A DNA stretch of 64,000 bases from Eisenbergiella porci (GTDB lineage Bacteria; Bacillota; Clostridia; Lachnospirales; Lachnospiraceae). Each line of letters opens with the position of its first letter. The stretch's first letter is position 1. This document shows, piece after piece, positions 42,089-50,846 of this stretch. A program made the position numbers and the translations under genes. The stretch is taken from the NCBI RefSeq assembly GCF_009696275.1, contig NZ_VUMI01000004.1:124001-188000 (forward strand). The letters are read 5' to 3'. The notes under the pieces were generated by a model that saw only the letters and a program-made list of their open reading frames with translations, ran no database searches and was not told where the DNA came from.

Positions 42089-43117
42089 ATGGAGAAAAAA
42101 GCGCCGGACACAACGCCGGTTGTATTGATGAATTTTACCCATGTGTATGAGCAGGAAAGCTTCTATAAAAAGGAGCCGCATTGTTGGATTGATCTGACGG
42201 ATCTGGAGGGTGTGAACGGGTACTGCGATGAAAATGCGGGAAAGGCCATCCGGGAGCGGATTGCCAGGCTGTCTCCTTATGGGCTGCATTTTATTGATTC
42301 CGGAAATTATCATTATGTGAGCAAGTTCTGGACGGACAGGATACGGGAGGATTTCGTGCTGGTCCTGTTTGATCATCATACGGATATGCAGCCTTCCCGG
42401 TTTGGGGAGCTGCTCAGCTGCGGTTCCTGGGTGAAGGATGTGCTGGATGAAAATCCTTTTGTCCGGAAAGCGGTCATAATCGGCGCGGATAAGCATTATC
42501 TGGACCATATTGATGAAGCATACCGCGACAGGCTGGTTTGTTTTACTACGGATTCGCTTGGTATGGGGAAAAACTGGCGGGCATTTGCTCAGGCGCATGT
42601 GCGGCTCCCTGTTTTTATATCCATTGATAAGGATGTGCTTTCACCAAAGGAGGAGATTACGGACTGGGATCAGGGAAATATGAGTCTGGCCATGCTGGAG
42701 GGAATTCTCCAAATCCTGATTCGCAGGCACAGGATCCTTGGGATCGATATTTGCGGGGAATGTCCTGAACTTCTGGGAGAAGGTCTGGAAGCGGTTCGGG
42801 TGAACGACACCGTCAATGAAAAGCTGGTCAATTTTCTGAAAGATCAGATTTTCATGAAGAACAACCGGGCCGTGATCTGCCGGATTGAAGAGCCGGATTT
42901 TGGCTGTGAGGAACGGCCGGAGGGCAGGCCGGCGGCCTGCCGGGTATTCCTGAAGGAGCTGCCGGAAAATGGAGATGGCAGCCGGTGCAAAGACAAAGTT
43001 TTTGCCATGCTGATGGAGGAAAAGCTCCTGGAGGAACGCGGACTGGCGGAAGGAATGAAGGTGGTGCTGGATGAGGACGGCACGTTGGTAAAGGTTTTGG
43101 AAACTGGCGGTCTTTGA
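42089..43117 (+). CDS. arginase-fold (ureohydrolase-like) protein
   Basis: A 342-aa protein with the arginase/histone deacetylase-like metal motifs: LVLFDHHTDMQ near 92-102 (DxHxD) and PVFISIDKDVLSP near 176-188 (DxD). The last 80 residues form a separate tail with a beta-like segment. The usual first His motif is not obvious, so the substrate need not be arginine or agmatine. GGAGGGAAAAGT precedes ATG 42089. It may form an operon with the symporter 50 bp upstream. Confidence 0.78.
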   Translation: MEKKAPDTTPVVLMNFTHVYEQESFYKKEPHCWIDLTDLEGVNGYCDENAGKAIRERIARLSPYGLHFIDSGNYHYVSKFWTDRIREDFVLVLFDHHTDMQPSRFGELLSCGSWVKDVLDENPFVRKAVIIGADKHYLDHIDEAYRDRLVCFTTDSLGMGKNWRAFAQAHVRLPVFISIDKDVLSPKEEITDWDQGNMSLAMLEGILQILIRRHRILGIDICGECPELLGEGLEAVRVNDTVNEKLVNFLKDQIFMKNNRAVICRIEEPDFGCEERPEGRPAACRVFLKELPENGDGSRCKDKVFAMLMEEKLLEERGLAEGMKVVLDEDGTLVKVLETGGL

Positions 43118-43168
43118 AAGGCCGGTGGAGAAAAGGATAGCGCGCCGGGGGCGCAGAGGGGAGCGGGA

Positions 43169-43900
43169 ATGAAAAGTGCGGTTTTTTATGGGCATATGAT
43201 TGGCTACGGAACGACCGTAAATGGCGGCTTTGCGGAGTACTGTGCGGTGAATTGCCGTCAGGTCTACCGGCTGGGGGAAAATACCTCTTTTGAGCAGGGC
43301 GCCATGGCGGAGCCGGCGGCATGCTGCCTGCATGGTCTGGATATGTGTGAAATCAGGCCGGGACATCATGTGGTGGTTATCGGAGGCGGCATGATAGGGC
43401 TTCTTATGGTGCAGCTGGCAAAGCTGGCCGGGGCAGCCAGAGTAGCGCTGCTGGAGCCTGTGGAAGGAAAGCGTGAGGTGGCAGGAAGGCTGGGCGCGGA
43501 TCTGTGCATCGATCCGCTGCATGAGAATGTAAAGGACGCGCTGACGGCTGCGGGAATGACCTGGATTAATACGGTGATTGAATGTGTGGGAAGGCCCTTC
43601 ACCATGGAACAGGCAATTGAAATTGCCGGGAATAAAGCGGTGGTAATGATGTTCGGGCTGACAAAGCCGGAAGACACAATAGCGATTAAACCGTTTCAGA
43701 TTTTTCAGAAAGAGCTGGTGCTGAAGGCATCCTATATCAATCCTTATACCCAGAAGCGGGCACTGGAACTTATTGATTCCGGACGTCTTGATGTGAGCAG
43801 CATGGTTTCTGAGGTGTGTGGGCTGGATCGTCTGGAGGATATTCTGAGCAAGCCTGAAATTCGTGCTAAGGGGAAATACATTATTTCTCCGGAAAAATAA
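43169..43900 (+). pseudogene. alcohol dehydrogenase lacking most of its catalytic domain (in-frame deletion)
   Basis: The frame begins MKSAVFYG, a standard start for zinc-type alcohol/polyol dehydrogenases, then jumps to HMIGYGTTVNGGFAEYCAV, which in full-length relatives lies about 100 residues further on. The NAD domain is intact (VVVIGGGMIGLLMVQLAK near 70) through to the usual C-terminus. At 243 aa it is about 100 residues short, and the missing part carries the catalytic Cys and His zinc ligands and the structural zinc loop. It is still open and has GGGAGCGGG before the ATG, so a protein may be made, but dehydrogenase activity is unlikely. Confidence 0.75.
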
Positions 43901-43913
43901 AACTGGTTTTGCA

Positions 43914-43953
43914 GAAAAAAATGTGGAGCCGGGTCCTTGCAGGGGCCGGCTCC
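43914..43953 (-). terminator. terminator of the PepSY lipoprotein gene
   Basis: GGAGCCGG (43925-43932) pairs with CCGGCTCC (43946-43953); read on the minus strand it is followed by a run of seven T (43921-43915). Confidence 0.7.
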
Positions 43954-43999
43954 GTTGGAGTCAGTGATTGTGGTGCCGGTTATCCTCTGCAAAGCCTTA

Positions 44000-44743
44000 T
44001 CAGTCGTACACTGATTCGGATTCCCATTCCAGGATGGTTCCGGTTGCCGCATCAATATCAAATTCATATTTCATTTCATTGTAGACGATTTTCACTTCAT
44101 ATTTCATTATTCCGTCATCATAATCCGTCTTGATGCGCAGGTTGCTGTCCGTGGCGCCGGGCACCTTTTCCAACGCAATTTTCTTGGCGTCGGCTTCGCT
44201 TATGGAGCCGGCCGGGAGGGCGGCGTTTTCGCCAGATGCGGAAGAACTGGCGGAATGCCCGTTATGGGTTTCAAAATCAAAGCTGCGGATTGCGCCGGTA
44301 ACAGCGTCAATGTCGTAATCGTACTCCGTATTCCCTGAAACAAATTCAACCTCATACTCTGTAACGCCGTGATCGGTATCCAGTTTTATTTTGAAATAGG
44401 AAATATCCTCTTCCTTAAGGCCGGCATGCTCCAGGGCAATTTTTTTGGCATCCTCTTCACTGATATAAGCAGCCTGGCCTTCGGTACCTCCGTCTGCGGC
44501 TGCTGCGGCCTTTATTCCGCTGTCGGCTATGGGAACACTGTCTCCTGCAGCAGGAAGCGGCGTATCGCTGTTTTGCTTTTCCGTGACTGAAACGGTGGAG
44601 CCGGAAGCGTCTGCCGCCAATGTTTCCTGGGTGGTGGTGATTTCCTGGGTTACTGTATTTTCGTTGTCCCGGCCTGTGCAGGCTGTGAGCAGGACTGCTG
44701 ATATTCCAAACATACAAGGCAGTAGAAATAAATGTTTTTTCAT
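44000..44743 (-). CDS. PepSY-domain lipoprotein
   Basis: A 247-aa lipoprotein: signal peptide with lipobox LLTAC (Cys at about 22), a Thr/Ser/Ala-rich linker (25-90), then two PepSY domains, each starting with a DAKKIALE helix and ending with YDYDIDAVTGAIRSF or YEFDIDAATGTILEW. PepSY domains bind or inhibit peptidases or act as small extracellular sensors. The protein is exported and membrane-tethered. AAGGAGTTC precedes the ATG. Genes like this often sit with two-component systems; one (46614-48689) is 1.9 kb away. Confidence 0.92.
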   Translation of the reverse strand: MKKHLFLLPCMFGISAVLLTACTGRDNENTVTQEITTTQETLAADASGSTVSVTEKQNSDTPLPAAGDSVPIADSGIKAAAAADGGTEGQAAYISEEDAKKIALEHAGLKEEDISYFKIKLDTDHGVTEYEVEFVSGNTEYDYDIDAVTGAIRSFDFETHNGHSASSSASGENAALPAGSISEADAKKIALEKVPGATDSNLRIKTDYDDGIMKYEVKIVYNEMKYEFDIDAATGTILEWESESVYD

Positions 44744-44864
44744 AATGAACTCCTTTCTTATTTTCCCTTTTGTTAAACTAATCTTATAATGTCAAGATTA
44801 AAGGAAAATTAAAAAGAATAAAAAATTATTGTTTAACCGCAGCCTGCAGAAAAGGGATGGACAA

Positions 44865-45395
44865 TTAAATCTGCTGCAAAAAATCATTGAATATTTGAAC
44901 GTGAAGTTCTTCATCAAGCGACAGGCGCGCGAGCATTTTTGAAACGCAGGGATCCTTGATTTCCTGCGACTGTTCTGCATATGCCTGAGCGGCAAAACAC
45001 TCTGATTTGGCGTTATTGGAAAGAAGGGTGCGAAGGTCGCAGCTGTAGTTTATCATATTTCCGCACCAGTAGGAGTTGTTCATTGTGGAACGGCATTCCG
45101 GTTCGCCGCCAAGAAGCGCAATCAGCTGGCCGATGATGGCATAGTGGTGCTGTTCCACCGCGGCCAGGCGTTTTATGACGCAGCGAATGGTTTCATAATC
45201 ATTTTCGATAGTCCAGGACTGGTACAGATAGGTGTGCACGGTGGTCATTTCACTGGCGGCAGAGGCGAGGTCAGGCATGAGTAACTGGGCGTACTGCGGA
45301 TTTTTTTCCTGAACGGCGATGGGAGGATACCAGTTGGAGTGTATTACCGGAATGCAGTCAGGGTTGCTGCAGATGCTGTATTTGATGTTGTTCAT
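44865..45395 (-). CDS. ferritin-like protein
   Basis: A 176-aa four-helix protein with carboxylate-histidine motifs: SEMTTVHTYLYQSW (Glu near 48), AAVEQHHYAIIGQ (ExxH near 81), SECFAAQAYAEQ and LDEELHVQIFNDF (ExxH near 161). This is the di-iron arrangement of ferritin/rubrerythrin/manganese catalase-like proteins. The Cys-containing N-terminus (SICSNPDCIP) is unusual. It could store iron, handle peroxide or be related to spore-coat manganese catalase. AGAACATC-type weak site before the ATG. Confidence 0.78.
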   Translation of the reverse strand: MNNIKYSICSNPDCIPVIHSNWYPPIAVQEKNPQYAQLLMPDLASAASEMTTVHTYLYQSWTIENDYETIRCVIKRLAAVEQHHYAIIGQLIALLGGEPECRSTMNNSYWCGNMINYSCDLRTLLSNNAKSECFAAQAYAEQSQEIKDPCVSKMLARLSLDEELHVQIFNDFLQQI

Positions 45396-45655
45396 GAGAT
45401 GTTCTCCTGGGAAAAAGTATCGATATTAATTAGTAATTTGTATGTGAAGGCAGAGGGATATAGAATTACTTTGTTTTAAATCGGCTGTTTTTTGAGATAG
45501 TATATTTATTTACAGGCGTATGTTAAAATAGAACAATGACCTGTTACATTTTTCAGATGTATTGGAATGGAAAAATCGACGGCGCAGAGCTTTGGCCCCG
45601 TATGCCATAGGCTGGTACCGGGGACGCATGGCAAGGATATAACAAAGGAGTAATC

Positions 45656-46651
45656 ATGCTTCATAATAAAAAGCAAAACTGGAAACCGTTTGACATGAAT
45701 AAGAAGCCCGTAAAGCAGTATCCGTTTCTGGTGCCGCTCATTTGGGGCGCCTCCTGGCTGATGACCAGGAGGTTCAGGCTGAAAATTGAGAAAGAAAATA
45801 TGGAGCATATCCGGCCGCCCTATCTTGTGCTTTCTACGCATCAGGGTTTTTCCGATTATTATATTGCGCCGCTGGTACTGTTCCCTCACCGTGCGAATTA
45901 TGTATCGGATATGGAGGGCTTCGCGGCCTTTGGCGAATGGCTGTACCGGAGTATCGGCTGTATTGGAAAGAGAAGATATGTTTCCGATGTGGCGGTAGTA
46001 AAAAACATCTATTACGCTTTACATAACAAAAAGCAGATTGTTGCTGTTTTTCCGGAATCCAGACATTCCAATGTGGGAACCACCTCCAGGATTCCGGGAA
46101 ATATGGGGAAGCTGGCCAAACTGATGAAGGCGCCGGTGGTGACGCTGTCGGTTCACGGAAGCTATCTTGCCGGCCCCTTCTGGGACGAAGAGCACATAAG
46201 GACGGTGCCCATGGAGGCCAGGCTTACCTGTATTTACACGGCACAGGAGCTGGAGAGGGCCGGGGATGAGGAGGTTCAGCAGAAAATAGAGGAAAAATTA
46301 CAGTATGACGAATACCGCTGGCAGAAGGAAAAGGGGATTGCCATCCGTTATAAAAACCGGGCGGAAGGGCTTCATATGGCGCTTTATCAGTGCCGGGCCT
46401 GCAAAACGTCTTTTCGTATGGAGAGCTGCGGCTGTGTGCTGCGCTGTTCCGCCTGTGGGAAGGAGTGGGAAATGGACGAGTACGGGCAGCTGCTGCGGGG
46501 AGAGGAAACACAGAGGATTCCCGACTGGTATGAGTGGCAGCGCAGGAACGTGGAGGAGGAAATTCTTCGGGGAGAGTACCGCTGTGACCTGTCTGTTCGG
46601 CTATGGGAAGCCGTTACTTTTCCGCATTTTTTGGCTGCGCGGGAAATGTAA
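45656..46651 (+). CDS. PlsC-type acyltransferase with zinc ribbon, probably 3'-truncated
   Basis: A 331-aa 1-acylglycerol-phosphate acyltransferase-like protein: acyltransferase motif I LSTHQGFSDYY (HX4D near 62-67), motif III VFPESRHSN near 128 and motif IV PVVTLS near 160. A zinc ribbon follows (CRAC near 245 and CSAC near 260). Relatives I know continue about 100 residues beyond the RIPDWYEWQRRNVEEEILRGEY block; here the frame ends after 30 more residues, the last 13 codons being antisense to the 3' end of the histidine kinase gene. This suggests a deletion joined the two genes. AAAGGAG precedes the start. Confidence 0.8.
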   Translation: MLHNKKQNWKPFDMNKKPVKQYPFLVPLIWGASWLMTRRFRLKIEKENMEHIRPPYLVLSTHQGFSDYYIAPLVLFPHRANYVSDMEGFAAFGEWLYRSIGCIGKRRYVSDVAVVKNIYYALHNKKQIVAVFPESRHSNVGTTSRIPGNMGKLAKLMKAPVVTLSVHGSYLAGPFWDEEHIRTVPMEARLTCIYTAQELERAGDEEVQQKIEEKLQYDEYRWQKEKGIAIRYKNRAEGLHMALYQCRACKTSFRMESCGCVLRCSACGKEWEMDEYGQLLRGEETQRIPDWYEWQRRNVEEEILRGEYRCDLSVRLWEAVTFPHFLAAREM

Positions 46652-47990
46652 ACGTGAATCGGGTGCCTTCTCCGGGACTGCTTTCCACGGAAATTGTGCC
46701 CTTGTGAGCCTGCGTGATCCATTTGACCATGGGAAGCCCCAGGCCGGAACCCTGCCGTTCCCCGGAGCTTCTGGCGGAATCTACCTGATAAAAACGGTTC
46801 CATATTTTATCCAGCTTATCCTTTTCAATGCCGATTCCGTCATCGGCAACAGAGCCGGTAATGTATCCGCTGCCGGAGGAAAGGGTAATGAGCGTATGGC
46901 CGTTCTGCCGTCCATAGGTGATGCTGTTGGAAATCAGATTGATAAAAAGGCGCATCATCATGGTTTCATCTCCGCAAAACAGGATATCGGGCTGGATATC
47001 GGTTTCCAGCGTGATGTTTCTTGCAGCAGCAAGGCTGCGCTGTTCTTCCGTTATGATTTCGGCCAGCTCGCTCAGGTTCAGGATTTCGGGATGAAGCTGC
47101 TGCTTTCCGCTGTCTGCGCGGGCCAGGGTGAGGAGCTGGGAAATCAGGTTGGACATTTTGCGGGCCTGGTTCGTTATGGCCCGGATGCAGCCTCTGGTTT
47201 CCTCAGGGGTGGTATCTTCCCGGGAGGCATATTCGCATTGGGAGAGGATGACGGCTACGGGGGTGCGGAGCTCGTGGGAGACATCCGAGGTAAACTGTTT
47301 TTCATTTTCAAAGGAGGCCTGGAGCTTATCCATCATACGGTCGAAGGTATGGGCCATTTTGTGGACCTCATCCTTTCCTTCCCCTACCCTTATCCTTCGG
47401 GAGAGGTCGTTCCCTTCGCTGATCTGCCGGGCAGTCTCAGTCATGTCGGCCAGGGGGGCAAGGGTTTTGCGGATGATCAGGTAGCCGCCCGCCGCGATGC
47501 AGAGAACGAAAAACGGCAGGAAAATAAGCGCCAGCCGCACCAGGATATGGAGGGCGGCATCCGTCTGTGTCTGGGAGGCGATGCCGCGTACCCACAGATT
47601 GCCGTAGCCGTCAATTTTCTGGCAGTAATCGTAGACATACCAGAGATTCTGGCCGGAGGTCACCTGCTGGATTTCATCCATGATAAGCATGGGGGCACCG
47701 TGGAATAAAGAAGGCGTCCGGCCATACAGCAGAGCGCCCTGCGCGCTGTAAACGGAAATATAGATGCCTTCTCCCAGGAAATTAATATCCTTGTCAAATT
47801 CAAGGACGCCGTCCTCATATTCTATTTCATGAAAGCTTCTGGTTACCGTATCCTTCAGCCGAAGCTGGGCATTGGAAAGCACCTGGCTGCTGCTGATGGA
47901 AAAAAGAAGCCAGAGTATGACGATTATGAGGATGGTCATGAAGACGGTATACCAGAGTGTGATTTTAAACTTTATGGATAAATTTTTCAT
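46614..47990 (-). CDS. membrane sensor histidine kinase
   Basis: A 458-aa HisKA-type kinase: helix 1 (about 11-31), an extracytoplasmic sensor loop (32-160) with no recognised ligand fold, helix 2 (about 162-184), HAMP (185-237), the phosphoacceptor in FTSDVSHELRTPVAV (His near 247), N-box ISNSITYG, G1 DDGIGIEKDKL, and G2 GSGLGLPMVKW. It starts 27 bp downstream of its response regulator. The 3' end overlaps the convergent acyltransferase gene by 38 bp. Confidence 0.93.
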   Translation of the reverse strand: MKNLSIKFKITLWYTVFMTILIIVILWLLFSISSSQVLSNAQLRLKDTVTRSFHEIEYEDGVLEFDKDINFLGEGIYISVYSAQGALLYGRTPSLFHGAPMLIMDEIQQVTSGQNLWYVYDYCQKIDGYGNLWVRGIASQTQTDAALHILVRLALIFLPFFVLCIAAGGYLIIRKTLAPLADMTETARQISEGNDLSRRIRVGEGKDEVHKMAHTFDRMMDKLQASFENEKQFTSDVSHELRTPVAVILSQCEYASREDTTPEETRGCIRAITNQARKMSNLISQLLTLARADSGKQQLHPEILNLSELAEIITEEQRSLAAARNITLETDIQPDILFCGDETMMMRLFINLISNSITYGRQNGHTLITLSSGSGYITGSVADDGIGIEKDKLDKIWNRFYQVDSARSSGERQGSGLGLPMVKWITQAHKGTISVESSPGEGTRFTFTFPAQPKNAEK

Positions 47991-48017
47991 CGTATCCCTT
48001 TCGCTGGCGGCTTCGTT

Positions 48018-48689
48018 TTAAGCTTCCTTCAGTACGTAGCCCACGCCCCGGACCGTATGGATGAGCTTGGGGGAGAAGCCGTCGTCTATTTTTTTGCGCA
48101 GATAGCGGATGTAGACATCCACTACGTTGGAGCCGCCTTCGTAATCGTAATTCCATATATGCTGTTCTATTTTTTCTCGGGTCAGGACAATGCCCTGATT
48201 GCAGATCAGATATTCAAGGATGGAGAATTCTTTGGAGGATAGGGTGATCTGCACGCTGCCGCGGGCCGCGGTCCTGGCATCACAGTCCACAACAAGGTCG
48301 GCAATCCGGTAGCAGTTGTCCGGTCGGCCGCCTTCACGGCGCAACATGGCACGGATGCGCGCCAGCAGCTCTTCGAAGGCAAAGGGTTTTACCAGGTAAT
48401 CATCCGCGCCGCCATCCAGTCCGGCTACACGGTCGGGCACGCTGTCCAGCGCGGTCAGCAGGAGCACGGGGGTTTTATTTCCTGCGCTTCGCAGCTTCTT
48501 CAGCACTTCCAGCCCGTTTATCCCGGGCATCATGATATCCAGAATTATGGCGTCGTATTCAGCCATGGCCAGGCAGTCAAGGGCTTCCCGGCCGTTTTGG
48601 CAGGAATCCACAGAGTAGTGGTTTTTAATCAGAGTTTTTGTGATGACATCGTTCAGATCCTTTTCGTCTTCTGCAACCAGTAAACGCAT
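48018..48689 (-). CDS. OmpR-family response regulator
   Basis: A 223-aa regulator: receiver domain with acid pocket EDEKD (8-12), phosphoacceptor Asp in IILDIMMPG (near 51), Thr near 79 and KPF Lys near 101, then a winged-helix DNA-binding domain (about 125-223) with VDVYIRYLRKKID and the final TVRGVGYVL. It is the first gene of the pair with the histidine kinase. GGAGGCTCTC lies just before the ATG. Confidence 0.94.
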   Translation of the reverse strand: MRLLVAEDEKDLNDVITKTLIKNHYSVDSCQNGREALDCLAMAEYDAIILDIMMPGINGLEVLKKLRSAGNKTPVLLLTALDSVPDRVAGLDGGADDYLVKPFAFEELLARIRAMLRREGGRPDNCYRIADLVVDCDARTAARGSVQITLSSKEFSILEYLICNQGIVLTREKIEQHIWNYDYEGGSNVVDVYIRYLRKKIDDGFSPKLIHTVRGVGYVLKEA

Positions 48690-49045
48690 GAGAGCCTCCT
48701 TTTTTTAATTAATGGTGTCAGATGTATATGCTTATTTTTTAATTATGCATGGGAATAATGAAAGTAATATTAAAAAGGGCCAGTTAAAAATATTTTGCAG
48801 CAGCAGGTTTCTGTCTGAAGTATATCATTTTTGGCAATAACTGTGAAGGAATGGAAAAGTTACGGAAATATGGTTATAGTTGTAACAGTTCAGGCAGATT
48901 TGCGCATTTACTGCGCAAACCGTGCGAAAACGTGGTGGCAGCAGTATCCGCCCCTCGCCGAAGGCGACTTATAATGGGCGGATGCAGTAACAGTTCAGCC
49001 GAAGGCTGAACTGTTACTTATAGTTTTGCCTGGAAAAAGAAAGGG
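48690..49045. other. intergenic mosaic of palindromic repeats
   Basis: No gene is seen. The stretch contains a reverse copy of the GTAACTGTTCAG palindrome (48838-48863), a partial forward copy GTAACAGTTCAG (48882-48893), the hairpin TTTGCGC/GCGCAAA (48899-48919), nested hairpins ATCCGCCC/GGGCGGAT with TCGCC-GAA-GGCGA inside (about 48938-48984), and a perfect 15-bp hairpin with GAA loop (48986-49018). Confidence 0.7.
48986..49018. repeat. perfect 15-bp inverted repeat with GAA loop
   Basis: AGTAACAGTTCAGCC, GAA, GGCTGAACTGTTACT. No T-run follows, so it is not a standard terminator; it shares the GTAACAGTTCAG core with the dispersed palindrome family. Confidence 0.85.
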
Positions 49046-49080
49046 TTGACAAATATAACTGTAATTAATATAATTACAGT
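49046..49080 (+). promoter_or_regulatory. consensus promoter overlapped by a perfect dyad operator
   Basis: TTGACA (49046-49051), 17 bp, TATAAT (49069-49074), matching the consensus at every position. ACTGTAATT (49058-49066) and AATTACAGT (49072-49080) form a perfect inverted repeat spanning the -10. Such a strong promoter buried in a dyad implies repression. The factor is unknown; a Fur/PerR- or ArsR-type protein would fit the AT-rich dyad. Confidence 0.8.
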
Positions 49081-49117
49081 ATAACAGGTTAACTGGTGCA
49101 GCAAACGGAGGATATGC

Positions 49118-49651
49118 ATGAAGAAAAGAATGAAAAAAAGGCTGGCGGGTATTATAACAGCAGGTGTGATTGCAGGGACGCTTACTGCATGCGCAGCTGC
49201 CGGGAAGCAGAGCGGAACGGTGGAAACGCAGCAAATGGCGGAGGGCATGCAGGCAGAACAGGGTATGGAAGCAGGACAGGGCGCGCTGCCGGGTGGGAGT
49301 GGGCAGACAGAACAGGAGGATACAATGCGGGCGGAATATCATAAAATATCAGCAGAGGATGCAAAGAAGAGGATGGATTCGGGAGATGATATTATCATTC
49401 TGGATGTGAGGACACAGGCAGAATACGATGAAAGCCATATCCCGGGGGCTATCCTGATTCCTAATGAAACCATCGGAAACGGTAAGCCGGAGCTGCTGCC
49501 GGATACAGATAATGAGATCCTGGTATACTGCAGGAGCGGCAACCGCAGCGCCCAGGCGGCGAAAAAGCTGGTGGAGGCAGGATATACGCAGATTTATGAT
49601 TTTGGAGGAATTATGGATTGGCCTTATGATACTGTGAGCGGAGAAGAATAG
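49118..49651 (+). CDS. rhodanese-domain lipoprotein
   Basis: A 177-aa lipoprotein: signal peptide with lipobox LTACA (Cys at about 25), a Q/G/A/E-rich linker to residue 70, and a single rhodanese domain with IIILDVRTQAEYDESHIPGA and the active-site loop VYCRSGNRS (Cys near 132). It should transfer sulfane sulfur, or bind thiol or metal substrates, outside the cell membrane. Expression is from the dyad-overlapped consensus promoter, so it is likely induced by a specific stress. GGAGGATATGC precedes the ATG. Confidence 0.9.
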   Translation: MKKRMKKRLAGIITAGVIAGTLTACAAAGKQSGTVETQQMAEGMQAEQGMEAGQGALPGGSGQTEQEDTMRAEYHKISAEDAKKRMDSGDDIIILDVRTQAEYDESHIPGAILIPNETIGNGKPELLPDTDNEILVYCRSGNRSAQAAKKLVEAGYTQIYDFGGIMDWPYDTVSGEE

Positions 49652-49732
49652 GGCGGGCATAAAAGAATGACTGGTATTATGGAAAACGGCGGCTGTCCAT
49701 GCGGGCAGCCGCTGTTTGACGTTCTTGTTTCA

Positions 49733-50502
49733 TCAGTTCTGGCTGATGAGGATTTCGGCTATTTCCAGATCGTTTCTTGAGGCATCTTCGGATATCAGGG
49801 ATATTACTTTTTTGACGTAAGTGCTGTCCAGTTCCAATTCTTCGGATATGGCGGAAATGGTGAGGCCTTTTGAAAACTTCTTTCTTATAAGGGAAACAAT
49901 CTTTCTTTCCCCTTGGGAGAGTCCTCTTTTCAGCCCTATTTCAATTCCATCATCGACCAGCATTTGTCCCAGTTCAGTCATAAATATCATCTCCTTTACT
50001 TTGCCTAAATCCTTTTTGCTTAAGAATTTAAGCGCTAACGTATACATTACGGCCTGCATTTTTTCCAGTTCCGTTTTCGTTACGGCATTTGAAGCGGATT
50101 GGAGAAAATGCAGGCTTTTTACGATTCTTTCTCCAATCGTCAGACGTCCGGACATCAGAGGGCTTAAAAGCAGCGGGACCAAATCCTCTTTCTCAAGAGG
50201 AACTCCCTGCTTTTCTTTTGCCTCCAGAAGCGTCTGAGATCCTCTGTTGTGATGGAATCACTTTCAAATTCCAGATGGATCCAGGTATTATCTGCCGATA
50301 CATAGTTGAAATCCTGGTACATCTGCCGCGCCTCAAGCTTTATCAGTTCGGTTGGGGCAACATATTTGGCTTTGCCGGTAATTCCGAGCAGAGGCATCAG
50401 TTCCTCGCCAAAATACTGCGCGGCGGTCTTCAGGGCCAGATCTTCATGATGAAGATTCCTGGACTCCGTCTGTGGTTCAGACTTTTTTTGTTCTTGCTGC
50501 AC
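49733..50502 (-). pseudogene. Rpn-family (PD-(D/E)XK) recombination-promoting nuclease, internally deleted and frameshifted
   Basis: The minus-strand 5' part (from about GTG 50502) reads family-like LHHEDLALKTAAQYFGEEL and DNTWIHLEFESDSITTEDLRRF. Near 50230 the frame breaks; the other frame resumes with LLEAKEKQGVPLEKEDLVPLLLSPLMSG and continues to a normal C-terminal helical region ending at 49733. About 50-60 residues between the catalytic strand and the C-terminal domain are missing. Rpn proteins are transposase-like nucleases that stimulate RecA-independent recombination. A more complete paralogue lies at 58915. Confidence 0.75.
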
Positions 50503-50788
50503 ACGGCCTCCTTTTCCTGTAAGCCATGTGTAAATGTCTATCTTCCATTCAATTATAACTGAAAATCCGACACCGGACAACCGATTCTTACTTTTTCTTT
50601 TGTTTTAAATTTATAGTGGAAATAAAGAATAAAATGAAATGTTGTCCGACTGGACAGATAAATTAATTTGATAAGAGGAAGAAAAGGTGATTTGGGCAGA
50701 TAGGATTTACACATATTATCCGGCCGCCGGTGTTGGTTAAGTTTATCATAATTTTGTCATAAATGAAAGGGAATAGTTATACTTTTTG

Positions 50789-50835
50789 TTGACAGCCTAA
50801 CGAATGTTAGATATAATGCACCTAACAGTTGTTAG
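50789..50835 (+). promoter_or_regulatory. consensus promoter with two CTAACNNNNGTTAG operators (TetR autoregulation)
   Basis: TTGACA (50789-50794), 17 bp, TATAAT (50812-50817). Palindromes CTAACGAATGTTAG (50797-50810, in the spacer) and CTAACAGTTGTTAG (50822-50835, after the -10) are 25 bp apart centre to centre. They precede a TetR gene directly, so it very likely represses itself and the downstream SDR. Confidence 0.88.
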
Positions 50836-50846
50836 AGGAGGGGAGA

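Noticed and set aside
40827-42113. 428-codon minus-strand frame
   Set aside because: Antisense to the symporter; His/Gln/Arg-rich artefact composition.
46305-47708. 467-codon plus-strand frame
   Set aside because: Antisense to the histidine kinase gene, which has all kinase motifs.
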